A stretch of DNA of 30,393 nt, taken from assembly GCA_037178675.1 (NCBI GenBank), contig JAYMGJ010000694.1, positions 1-30,393 on the forward strand, given 5' to 3'. The position numbers were made by a program, and so were the translations under genes. Each line of letters starts with the position of its first letter. Within the stretch, counting starts at the first letter, position 1. This document shows, in pieces, positions 8,903 through 18,690 of this stretch. The DNA is from Scleroderma bovista (taxonomy: Eukaryota; Basidiomycota; Agaricomycetes; Boletales; Sclerodermataceae). The notes under the pieces are model-generated. The model had not been told where the DNA came from, did not search any database, and was given only the letters and a program-made list of their open reading frames with translations.

Positions 8903-9583
8903 TGTCAGAATCGTTTCCTCCAACGAACTCCGACGAGAGCGGAGATAAGTACGAAGGGTCGTTGATGACAGGCGGAGGAGATGCGGAAGTGTTTGAGGAC
9001 TTGGCTTCAGCGTATGTGCTGCGCCCTTGCGATACCTGCGTGCTCGTATTTCGGAGGACTAAGGAATGGAGAGACGGAGGTCCGACGAAGGTCGGGTTTG
9101 CCAGAAGGCAGAGGGGACAGAGGAGAGTTCACGGGAGGTATTCAAGCTGATATTTGAACTGGGGGACAATCCCCTCAGCATGCGGAGTACTTATACTTTA
9201 CATCGGGAATGTACAGTAACCGAGAAGCGGAGAGAAACATAGCAGAGACGTAGGTAAGAGTCTGCGGATGACAAATGGATGAGTAACATACACGGAACGG
9301 AGGTCAGTGATAAGCATAATGGATCAAAAGGTTAACGGATCACAGCTATGGGTAATCGTTATCTAATCTAAAATGGGAACAAAGGGAACAGGAACAGAAA
9401 CGGAATGGAGACATACAATAACCGGAGGCGTAGATGCTGAACTATATACTAAAAGGAGACGGAGCGTCAATTGTTGGAGCAGAGATGGATACGTAGTGTC
9501 AGAGGTGTGCGATTACGATCGGACTTTAGTTTACAACAGACTAGAGGCCTTGCGGAGTCACGAGGCGTCACGCGGTCGTGACA
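8903..9583 (-). repeat. 5' LTR of chromovirus 1 (681 bp)
   Basis: On the minus strand it runs from TGTCACGACC (at 9583) to TTCTGACA (at 8903), TG...CA. It is bounded inside by the PBS and outside by the interrupted LTR-C copy. It contains the TATA box and predicted start site. The outer 46 bp match the fragment at 121-166. Confidence 0.9.
9160..9195 (-). promoter_or_regulatory. LTR promoter of chromovirus 1: TATA and predicted start
   Basis: TATAAGT starts at 9195 on the minus strand. AGTTCAAATATC begins at 9160, 35 nt further on. The same two motifs at the same 35-nt distance occur in the LTR of chromovirus 2. The start is inferred from spacing and from the match with the PBS. Confidence 0.65.
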
Positions 9584-10021
9584 AAGAACAGGAGTAGTGA
9601 CTATAGTTGATTTCAGACTGAGGTCTACAAGGTAAACTAGAGGGTACTTATACTAAGTAGAAACTAGGGTCGAGTACATACGGTGACAAGTAAACAACCT
9701 AATAGCAGACAAGGGATGACTGGAGTTGGGACTAGGTCAGGTCCGGTGAAAATAAAGTCAGGTCCGGGTAAAATAAATCAGGTCCGGTGAAAATGCTACA
9801 AGGTATAGGATATATTGAGTTCACGGAGACCTCACGTCAAGACAGGGTAAACGGGCAAGTGTGGTAAGGACTGGATGTGGGCTAGACCAAGGGTCGTAGT
9901 TAGTGGAGGTGTATCTGTGTGACCGTGACTGGAGTAACTGAGAGCGACCGGAGTTAGGCTATAGGGCTGCCATGCGACTGGAGTAACCAGATGAGATCCG
10001 GAGTTGGACATGGTCGTAACA
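9584..10021 (-). repeat. LTR-C copy 3, cut by chromovirus 1
   Basis: On the minus strand it begins TGTTACGACCATGTCC at 10021 and is collinear with the solo LTR at 12206-12797 for about 440 bp. It stops where chromovirus 1 begins (9583), within ...CTCCTGTTCTT. The missing last quarter should lie left of the window. It carries three copies of a 21-22-bp subrepeat (9738-9803) that the other copies have once or twice. It interrupts the copia gene just after VDCPRDRKV. Confidence 0.88.
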
Positions 10022-12205
10022 GTGACCTTCCGGTCTCGGGGACAGTCAACTAGCTCAAAGACCTTGTGCTTTCACAGCACGTTGAGCTCTTCTTGGCAAG
10101 CAAGTCGCCAGAGTTTCTGCTCAGCTTGGGGTAAGAGAGCAATGTCCTTGTAGGACCAGTTGCAGACACTCTCATATTGAGGCTCGCAGGTTTCGAGGGC
10201 TTTGCCCATCAGGAAACAGACTAGGTTTGCTCCCCCTTCCTTGCACATCTTTTGCACATCTTCCTTACTGGGCGTTGCAGAGGTGTCGGGGAAACCACCA
10301 GGGATATGGTCTGGTGTGTCCAGTTGTGGGGGCCTAGGGGCCTCACCCACTGTTTCTTGCCATCGAGAGGCACTTTTGATATCCCAGAGTTGCTCGACGG
10401 GATGTCGCCGCTCACCATATATGTTACCAGGGCGCAATGGCGCTCCAGGGATATTCACTGCAGGGGGTTGCGGTGCATTCTGGCAGCGTTCAGCTCGGCC
10501 AGGGTGCTGCGGTGCTGGAGGTGGCGGGTTTCTCACCGGTGAAGGCGTTCTCGGTGCTGGTGGAGACACTGGAGATGGCATACAGGGAGGATTTATTTGA
10601 TTAGGCTCTTCCTCAGGAGCCTCAGGTTCCTCGCGCTTTGGATTGTCATCCTGCGCTTGGGGATGTGGGTAGCCATGGTCGTGTTCCACATCATCATCAC
10701 TGTCGGTATCATCAGGGGAATTCCCTGGTCGATCAGTGGCTGGTTTTGGATTTGCCCTTCCGAAAGGGTTCTTGAGAGGTTCACACCTGTTTTTGGGGCA
10801 GCGAGGGAAGTGACGCTCGTCAAAGACGGCGCAAGCAGTGGTAAACACTGCATTGGTGGAGTGCATAAACAAGAAATTGTGCTCATTGCCAGGGGCAACA
10901 CCAATATAAGTCATAAGCTCCGACTTGGGAGCCATCTTATTTGCTCGAGCCGAGGCTGGGAGGTAGACAAAGGCTCCACAGCCGAATACACGGAGGTGAT
11001 CAATGTTAGGCATCTCCCCCTTAAGCATTTCATGGGGGGTGCGCCATCGCAGGCAAGCTACCGGAGTACGGTTGTAAATGTGGGTTGCGTGAGTGAACGC
11101 AAATTCCCACCAGGAGTCAGGAATGCAGGCTTGATGCCGCATAGACTCAGCTTTGTCCATGAGAGTGTGCCCTAAACGCTCGGTGCGGCCATTCTGCATG
11201 GGGGTTCTTGTTCTTGGAGCACTTTGATATATTTTAATTCCTTTTTCAAGGAGTGCTCGATCAAACAGATTGGATTTATATTCTCCGCCAGCATTGGACA
11301 TCCATCCAACGACGTGTGTATCATGTTAAACGTGCACCATTTCAAGGAAATCTTTGGCAGCCATGATCGCTGCAGCTTTGGAGCGAAGAGGCATAGTCCA
11401 GGTGTGAGAGGTATAGTCGTCGTAGAAGGTGATAACATATTTATACTTCTGGTACAACGTAACCAGGAAGGATTTCAGGTCAGAGTGCACCAGCTCAAAG
11501 GGCTTGGAAGCACGTCTTTTGTTCTCTGGGAAAGCTTGATTGGGCATCTTGCCAAGAGCACATCCAGGGCAAACACAGACCTCAGTTGGAAAGTGGATCT
11601 CTGGGAAGCGCTGCGTATGTTTTTGTGTGTGTCGGAGTACTTCCTTTGAGGGGTGCCCGAATCTCCGGTGCATAATGTTGTAATCGACTTTGCTCACGGA
11701 GGCAATGTAGTTAGATCTAATTATCGGGATAGATCTAATCCTGAAAATGATGTTGTGATTGTCTTCTGGGTCTGGCCCAAACCATAGGCGTTCAGCTTTA
11801 TGAATGAGGCTAATGCCTCGCTTATCGCCAGTGACCTTGTAATTATGCTGGAGCATTTCGCTCATAGAAATAAGGCGTGCAGTAGCGCCTGGCATATGGA
11901 GCACTTGGGTGAGTGTGATAACTTTCTCATCCCCAGAGTTGTGGTCTAGGCACCGGAGTAATACCGTGCCAATGCCAGCAATCAGTGCTACACCATTAGC
12001 CGTTTTGGCATAGTGCGCTTGCTTTAGCGCGTTGTAGGAGGCAAAATCACCTATGTCACCAGTAAAGTGGTGTGATGCGCCAGAGTCTAGTAGCCAGAAA
12101 GCACCAGATAGTTTGCTATTGTCAACCATTTTTCCCTTACAGCCAGCACAGCGTGCATTATTCGAACACGAACAAATATATGCATTACTTGAGACACGAC
12201 ACGAC
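10022..12205 (-). pseudogene. copia pol: protease and integrase
   Basis: The protease active site is in WLLDSGASHHFTG. The gag-pre-integrase HHCC domain follows (MHRRFGHPSKE ... CVCPGCALGK), then integrase with FELVHSDLKS (first aspartate), SNAGGEYKS where the second catalytic aspartate is expected but asparagine is seen, and QNGRTER with the glutamate. A proline-rich linker leads to LLPQAEQKLWRLACQEEL, the usual run-up to copia RT. TAA at 11326-11328 and TGA at 10072-10074 interrupt one continuous frame, which resumes after each. Upstream it joins gag in frame once the solo LTR and one ACGAC are removed. Confidence 0.9.
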
Positions 12206-12797
12206 TGTTACGACCATGTCCAACTCCGGACCATATCCAGTTACTCCGGTCACATCGCAGTCCTACAGCTCAACTCTGGTCGTTCTCAGTTACTCCGGTC
12301 AACGGTCACGCAGATAACCTTCCGCTAACTACGACCCTTGGTCTATACTCCATTCGCTCTTACTACACCTCGCCGTCTACCCTGCCTTGACGTGAGTTCT
12401 CTGTGAACTTGATATATCCTATACCTTGTAGCATTTTCACCAGACCTGACCTAGTCCTAACTCCGGTCATCCCTTGTCTGCTATTAGGTTGTTTACTTGT
12501 CACCGTATGTACTCAACCCTAGTTTCTACTTAGTATAAGTACCCTCTAGTTTACCTTGTACAAACTCAGTCTGAAATCATCTAAGTTACTACTCCTGATC
12601 TTTGTCCATCTCCATCCCTTCCTCTGTTCTGACCGGAACCCACGCAAGGGATCAACGCTCATCATCCTTGTCGTTGAATCCAATCGGTCGCAAACCCCGG
12701 CCCGGGCTAACCTCTGCCCAAATCCTTGACCTCCCCTCTCGTCTGTTTTCGTCTGGACTTGACTGGACTTCCTACCAGAGTAGACCTGGACTTGACA
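12206..12797 (+). repeat. solo LTR-C copy 1 (592 bp), target duplication ACGAC
   Basis: It runs from TGTTACGACC to ACTTGACA and is flanked by ACGAC at 12201-12205 and 12798-12802. Its removal restores the copia frame across ...SSNYNLS and CRVSSNAY. A TATA box (TATAAGTACC) is at about 12535. No internal retrotransposon sequence remains, so it is the product of LTR-LTR recombination. The promoter style resembles the chromovirus LTRs here, which suggests a third Ty3/gypsy family. Confidence 0.92.
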
Positions 12798-14112
12798 ACG
12801 ACAAATTGTAGTTACTGCTCGCTATATACAGTGCTGGTGTAAAGTGCACATGTAAAGGGAGCGTGTCAGTGTCGGTCAGCATGCGTGCAGAAGGTACTTG
12901 CCTGAAGAGGCTGGCCTCCGCACCCATTGCCATCGACGTCACGTTGTAGCGGTCGAGGACCATTGCGTTGATCTCATCGAACTCGTCATCAACAAACGGT
13001 TCGTGAGCGAAGGGCTCTTCATCCCCAAGGGAGATGGCATCCTCCTCATACATGGTGATGCACTCCTCAAGACAAGGGCGCTTCAGCAATGAGGGACCGG
13101 CCTCGGGCTGGTCCAGGTTCGCACTCGCCATCGACACAACTTGGTCAAGGGTGCAGATGGTTTGGCAGGAGGGCTCTACCCCCAGACGGTGTGCCAAGTC
13201 GAAGGCCTTGATAGTATTTTCAAAAGCGGGGGGGCTGTAGTTGGTAGCACTGGGGGTGTGAGCCAGGGCACAAGGGTCGACGGTGGGTTCTGGTCCATCA
13301 TAGTGGACGTAAGTGGCGAAGGCTGCCTGTTGGGCGTTCTCGCGGCGAGTGCCAGCCTTCTTGCCACCACAGTGTGTACGGCCTCCCTGTCCTTGGGCAG
13401 GAGCATTTCCGCTCGTACCGCCGTTGGACCTGCCTTGCTGCTGCTGCTGCTGCTGGGCAAACTTGGGGTCAGCCAGCTTGCGCTTTACAGCGCTAAGCTT
13501 ATTGGCCTGGGGGCCCTTACCACCAGTGCAGGAAGAGGCGCCTTTCTGCTCAAAAGAGAGTGTAGTGGCGTTGACGATCCCGTCAGGCTTCGGATTCTTA
13601 ATCTCATCCAGCGACGTCTGGCTGAGTATTTGAGCTACAACCTCCATAGTAGGAGGGAGCTTGCAGAGGATAATCATAGCCTGCACGGGGGCAGGGAACT
13701 CGAAGCCAGCGTCTTTCAAGTAGGTGAAGTGACTAAGCAGCTTCATAATTGTGGGAGCCGGATGGGAGCTGGCAGTGATGTTGGTGGCCAGGAGCTTGCT
13801 AAGCTCAGCATAGGCAGAACCGATACTGGGGGCGCTGAAGTTCTTCTTCAGGTGATCCCATACTTCCTTGATGGACGTGAGTTCAGAAACAGCAACTTGA
13901 ATCGAGGGGGCAAGGCGCAAGGTCATATTACCGAGCGCTCTCTTGGTGTTGTCATCCCATTCCTTACAGTCATCGTGACCATCAGCAGGTTGCATCGTCA
14001 AGTAAACATACCATTGGCCTTGTGCCCGAAGGTAGGCCTGCATAGAGGTGTGCCACTGCTGCCAGTTGGAGCCAGTGAACACGGGAACCATCTTGTCAAG
14101 AGCACTGGACAT
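12798..14112 (-). pseudogene. copia gag
   Basis: The likely start is ATG at 14112 (MSSALDKMVPVFTGSNW); the open frame extends to an earlier ATG at 14160. It has the copia-type gag (UBN2-like) signature: FTGSNWQQWHTSMQAYLRAQ, then EVWDHLKKNFSA and LPPTMEVVAQIL. A polyglutamine run is encoded at about 13436-13456. No CCHC knuckle is seen; a Cys-rich stretch lies just past the insertion, before the protease. The solo LTR-C ends this part artificially; in the intact element gag and pol form one frame with no frameshift. Confidence 0.88.
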
Positions 14113-14452
14113 GGTGATGTTCTGTTGGGAGTCAACAGAGTCAGCAAATGAATGCAACAACGGACAAGCAAGAAAAGAAGAAACACCTGAGTGCTAGTGA
14201 AAGCACTTCTGTCAACAGCTAACTCATGACTAGGTCATGCCAGCACAAGTCATTGACGAACTTCGCCTGGGGCAATACAGGTGCTCAACTAGAAGCTTCA
14301 CTGTCTTGTGCAAGTTGTCGACCAACTTCACCTTGTGGCTGTGCAGGGGCTCAGCTAGGAGCTCACTGTGGTCCACAGCATCAAGCTAGTTAAAGCAACA
14401 CTCAGGGAGCTGGAGCGCTGCCTGGTGCATTGCTGCACACAGTGCACTCACA

Positions 14453-14464
14453 GGGCTCATAACC
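14453..14464 (-). other. copia primer-binding site, half-tRNA type
   Basis: Directly inside the 5' LTR the minus strand reads GGTTATGAGCCC. Its complement GGGCTCATAACC is the anticodon stem-loop of initiator tRNA-Met. Priming by the 5' half of tRNA-iMet is established for Drosophila copia. Confidence 0.8.
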
Positions 14465-14637
14465 TGTTGAAGCAATACCTATATACATAGAGGAACTGCT
14501 ACTCCAACTCACCTGTTGGGTGGAGTGCACAACCAGAGATGGTAGCGGTAGCTGGTCAAGAGCTGTTATATTATATAAGCGATGAACACTGTTTATATAC
14601 AACAAATAGTGTGACACGTGATGTGTGACATGTAACA
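14465..14637 (-). repeat. 5' LTR of the copia element (173 bp)
   Basis: On the minus strand it starts TGTTACATGTCAC and ends CTTCAACA (TGTT...AACA), next to the PBS. It contains TATATAAAC and TATATAATATAA boxes (about 14565-14602). The right flank TCTAC (14638-14642) would be the target duplication. The partner LTR is outside the window. Confidence 0.85.
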
Positions 14638-15029
14638 TCTACTCTAAAGAGGACTATTACTAAGTCTACACTAATATGGGTTGCAGTCTTGTGCGCACTT
14701 CATCGACAGTTTACGCCAGGTGCACGTGCAACTTCAACAACCATGACCACAACCAGGACCACAACCATGACCACAACCACAACCACAACCATGACCATGA
14801 CCACAACCACAACCATGACCACAACCACAACCATGACCACAACCAACATGACCACCACCTGTGTCAATGTGACCACCACCACCAACATTGATGCAACCAC
14901 CACCAGCATTGTCGATGACATGGCCACCACCACCACCACCACCACCTTGATGATGCCATGGCCATCATCAGTGACGATGCAGCCACCACCAGCGATGACT
15001 GGCACCCCCCACCTCCAGCAACAACCACC
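14638..15029. repeat. microsatellite of CCACAA/CCATGA and CCA units
   Basis: From 14736 to about 14885 the sequence is an imperfect run of six-base units ccacaa and ccatga. It is followed by a pure CCA run (14923-14946) and degenerate CCACCA up to about 15030. It is open in several frames on both strands (Met-Thr-Thr, His-Asn-His-Asp or Val-Val repeats), which reflects composition only. Confidence 0.9.
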
Positions 15030-15180
15030 CCATACCTGTGCGATGCAGCCACCACCAGTGACAACCACCCCCCACCTGTGTGATGCAGCCACCACCAGCA
15101 ACAATGTGGCCACCACCAGTGACAACCACCCCCCACCTGTACAATGTAGCCACCACCAGCGATGACCACCCCCCACCTGT
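15030..15180. repeat. short minisatellite, 40-60-bp units
   Basis: The block gatgcagccaccaccagtga followed by caaccaccccccacctgt recurs three to four times with small changes. It looks like a higher-order derivative of the preceding CCA repeat. Confidence 0.8.
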
Positions 15181-15390
15181 CTCATGCCCAGCCCTCCCTC
15201 ACTGACACCCCCTCATGTATTAGTAGTATATATTGGTGGTTGGTGGCATTCATGTAGTAGCTACTAGGTTTCACAATATAATATTCTATTGGTGTGCAAG
15301 CAACGAGTACAAGGAAAAAGATATACTAAGACAGTCACTATAAGTGACATTTAGTTGATTCTTTTTCTCTATATATGTACTATATGTGTA
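15181..15390. other. AT-rich spacer, no gene seen
   Basis: I see no coding signal or RNA gene. The stretch is AT-rich with short tata and agta runs. Confidence 0.5.
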
Positions 15391-15444
15391 CTATATGCTG
15401 CTATATGTTGCTATATGTTGCTATATATTGCTATATATTGCTAT
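15391..15444. repeat. 10-bp tandem repeat ctatatgttg
   Basis: Five consecutive 10-bp units begin at 15391, 15401, 15411, 15421 and 15431 (ctatatgctg, ctatatgttg twice, ctatatattg twice), with a partial sixth. Confidence 0.92.
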
Positions 15445-15459
15445 GTACCAGACTCTGTC

Positions 15460-16500
15460 AGCCCATCCATCACTCTCGGCCAGTTATCTATTGGCCAATC
15501 CACATTAGAGGGAAACACCATATGTCAGCCTACCATGTCAATGGGGCTAGATATTATGGGCCCTGCTTTGATTTACATTCCGGTGGTATTTTGGCTCACC
15601 CGTATTCCAGGTCACAAATAATTCATAGCCCACCCTTGACTCACGGGATGATGCAATTTTACATGGGCTCACCCATATTCCATTGGACAGATCAAATCTT
15701 AGCCCATCTGTGCTACTCGGTATGATGAAATATGGGCTCACCTATACCCTAGTGACTGTTCTACTTGGGCTGACCCATATCACACGGAACCAGGTAATAA
15801 TAGCCCATCCATATCACATGAGAACATCATAATGTAAGCTCACTCATGCTACACGACCTTAATGTATATGGGCCCCCCACAGTTCAGGGGACATTGTTAT
15901 TTTGGCTGACATACATGATAAGGGACAGGCTATTCAAAGCCCACCCGTGCTACACGGGATGGTGACATCATATATGGGCTCACCCGTATCACATTGGAAC
16001 CATCAACCCTCAGCCCACTCTTGCTACTCGTGATGATGGAATATGGGCTCCTCTGTACCTTAGGGACTTTGTTATTTTGGCTCACTCGTATGACATGGGA
16101 CTATGTAATAGCAGCTTGCCCATGTCAGATGTGATGACATAATAGGGGCCCATCCATATCCCATGACAACATCCATGTGTCACCCCACTCGTGCTACTCG
16201 GGATAATGAAATATGGGCTCACCTATATCTTAGGTGAATGTGATTTCGGCTCACTCATATTACACGGGACAATGTAATAGCAGCCTGCCTATGTAACATG
16301 GGATGGTATAATAGGGGCCCATTCATATTCTATTGGCATCTCAAAGTTTCAGCCCACTCGTGCTACTCGGGATGATGGCATATGGGCTCACCGGTACCTT
16401 AGGGGACAAAGTATTTCGGCTCACTCGTATCACACGGGACCATGTTGTATCTGCCTGTCAATGTGACATGCGTGTCAGCCCACTCATGCTACACCCAGCT
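15460..16500. repeat. satellite S1 (cccactcgtgctactcggg ... atatgggctcac)
   Basis: The anchor tgctactcg occurs at 15711, 16022, 16192 and 16361, so the last monomers are 170 and 169 bp apart. Variants (tgctacacg) at 15848 and 15948 show shorter sub-blocks. Every monomer also holds atatgggctcacc and tcactcgtatcacacggg. No meaningful coding sequence is seen. The same family resumes at about 19640. Confidence 0.85.
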
Positions 16501-17239
16501 GTTGCTCACTGCATAGTGTTATAACAACCCGCGGTATGAACTTTACCTGCAGTCAAAAACCAAGGTCCCACTCTAACCAATACCAATGTCACGGAGTTGG
16601 AGAAGATATTCCCTGTCAACTACTGTGCATAAATGCTGAGTAGGTTTTCCATCTCTGGTGTCGATAGTACATTAAGGGCAGAGTTTAGTCCACTGGTTAT
16701 AAAAGATTGTCCCTGGATGATGCATGGTGGCAACCCTTAGCATCACCCCACGGTGGGTACTCACTCCACTGTAGTCAAACTATTGTGTAATCAACAGCAG
16801 TGGATAGCTAACCTGCGGTATCATATGCAGTGGGTGGCCAACCATGGGTAGGTAGTGGTTGCAACTGGGACCGTGGTTGATGACCAACCCGTGGTGGGTA
16901 CTCATTCCACTGGGTAGTCAACCTGTGCTGTGTAGTCAACAGCGGTGGCTAGCCAATCCTGCATCAGCAAACCAACCCTCCCCTGGACAGTACTGGACAG
17001 TACTGGCCAGTTACCCCAGAGCCCCAGCTACTCCTAGCAAGGTACCCAACTGGCTAGCACTGTCCAGGACTGTCCCAGCACTTGTCCCAGCTGTCCCAGA
17101 CTGTTCCAGTGGTACTATCAACAGTGTCTATAGTACCTTCACTACCTGTACTTGAGACTTTTGAGCACTTAATTCATTCAAAGTTAATGTTAATCAACTT
17201 ATATTAATTCAATAAAAAACTACAGAATGGAGACTAAAT
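16501..17239. repeat. degenerate repeat S2, left block, with AT-rich flank
   Basis: From about 16740 short blocks such as gggtagtcaacc, aacccgcggt and gggtactcactcc recur at irregular 20-50-bp spacing. Around 16980-17100 a tccagtactgg/ctgtcccag repeat appears. The last 80 bp (17155-17235) are AT-rich. No gene is recognised. The same S2 words, in the same orientation, resume at about 18700. Confidence 0.75.
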
Positions 17240-18490
17240 ATTATATACATTGGGGTGGTGGAGTGGCCATCGTCGCTGGTGGGACGGTGGTGGGGTGGTG
17301 CTGGTGGTCGTGTCACCGTCGACGCACAACGCAGGTGGTGGGGTCATCGTGGTCATCGGTGCCTGATGGTGGTGGCCGCGTCATCGGCGCTGCTGGTGGG
17401 GTGGTCGTCGTCAATGCAGGCGGTGGTGGTGGCTGCTTCGTCGACACTGCTGGTGGGGTGGTCGTTGTCGCTGGTGGTGGTCGCGTCGTTGTCGCTGGTG
17501 GGTCGTCGTTGTCGCTGGTGGTGGCCTCGTCATTGATGAGGTTGGCGGTGGTGGTCACGTCATCGTCGACGTTGGGGGTGGTGGTGGTCGCTGGTGGGTG
17601 GCCTCGTTGTCGACGTTGGTGGTGGTGGTCGGTGCCGTCGCTGTAGCCGTCGTCGTTGTCATCTGGTCGACGACGCTGGTGGTGGTGGTGGTTGGTGTCG
17701 TCGCTGTCATCCACGGTGGGGGCGCTGATGGTAGTGATCGCGTCGACGACGCTGGTGGTGGTGGCCGACGCGTGGTGTGGTGGTGGTGGTGGTGGTGGAA
17801 GATGAGGAATAAAGACTTAGAAATTTTTTGAAGTGTGTGTGTGTGCGCGTGTTTGTGTAGATAATTATATCAGCATATTGAACTACCAATTTGCTAATAG
17901 TATTTACCATGTCACTACACGCCTCGCCCACAGCCACCATCACCACCACCACGTCGACACGACCACCATCAGCGACGACAACGACCCTGCCACGGACAAT
18001 GGACAACGGACGACCGCGACAGCACCGACCACCACCACCAACGTCGTTGACGCGACCACCACCATCAGCGTCAACGACGACCCCCACGGATGATGGCGAT
18101 GACACCGACCACCACCACCAGCGTCGTCGACGCGACCACCACCATCATCGCCAATGACGACCCCACCGCGGATGACGACAATGACACCAACCACCACCAC
18201 CACCAGCATCGTCGACCAGACGACGACGACGACACGGCTACAGCGACGGCACTGACCACCACCACAACCACAACCTGCGTCAACGATGCGGCCACCACCA
18301 GCATCGTCGTCGCGACCCGACGACGATGACGTCCATGACGGCCACCAGCGACGACGCCCATGACAACAACAACAACCAGCAGCGTCGTCGACCACAACAC
18401 CGACGACCACCAATGCGACGGCCCCAGTGACGGCACCCAAATGCAATGACGACGGCCACCAGCATGACGCCGACGACGACGCCGCCCACG
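17240..18490. repeat. large imperfect inverted repeat of GGTGGT/GTCGTC minisatellite
   Basis: The left arm (about 17250-17815) is GGTGGTGGTCGTCG-rich. The right arm (about 17930-18490) is the complement, CCACCACCGACGACG-rich. A block around 17664-17720 matches the reverse complement of about 18160-18216 nearly base for base. Within the right arm, units of about 80 bp starting gcgaccaccaccatca repeat at 18052 and 18132. The arms flank about 110 bp containing a GT run (17834-17860). Transcribed, it could fold into a long hairpin. The many open frames are composition effects. Confidence 0.85.
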
Positions 18491-18690
18491 GCATTTATTG
18501 ATTAGTAGCTTACTTAGAATTTAGTACGATACAATTTGATCTAATAAAATTTATTTGACTTAAGACTTGGTGTGATTGATAGTACAGTATGTACTCTACT
18601 GGATTGACTGGAGTGTCTGTGATAGCTGTGCAACACTGGGCCAGTCTGTTGTTGCTGTGTAAAGCCTGGGACAGACTTGCCGAGCTGGGC
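18491..18690. other. AT-rich spacer, no gene seen
   Basis: An AT-rich segment follows the inverted repeat and leads into S2. Nothing functional is recognised. Confidence 0.4.

Larger units (their letters stand above)
121..9583 (-). mobile_element. chromovirus 1: Ty3/gypsy LTR retrotransposon with convergent accessory gene
   Basis: The order on the minus strand is 5' LTR (8903-9583), PBS, gag, -1 frameshift, protease, RT, RNase H, integrase, chromodomain, then a plus-strand accessory gene, polypurine tract and 3' LTR. The chromodomain after integrase places it among chromoviruses. Pol is interrupted by insertions A and B and by three TGA codons, so the copy is inactive. Its right flank (from 9584, aagaa) lies within an LTR of family C, so it is nested there. 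The left target duplication is not visible. Confidence 0.93.
10022..14637 (-). mobile_element. Ty1/copia retrotransposon, 5' part
   Basis: On the minus strand it has a 173-bp 5' LTR (14465-14637), a PBS, gag, protease and integrase in the copia order (integrase before RT). The sequence breaks at 10022 where LTR-C copy 3 begins, just before RT, so RT, RNase H and the 3' LTR are expected left of position 1. Two LTR-C insertions in opposite orientation and two stop codons make it inactive. It is the oldest layer of the nest. Confidence 0.9.

Noticed and set aside
9584..12797. LTR-C copies at 9584-10021 and 12206-12797 as the two LTRs of one element
   Set aside because: They are in opposite orientation, the sequence between them is copia, and copy 1 has its own 5-bp duplication.
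14676..15185. Met-Thr-Thr, His-Asn and Val-Val-rich frames
   Set aside because: Six-base and three-base repeats are open in many frames on both strands; no flanking coding context.
17227..18494. Glycine/valine/serine and threonine/histidine-rich frames in the inverted repeat
   Set aside because: Overlapping frames on both strands with simple composition; explained by the minisatellite.
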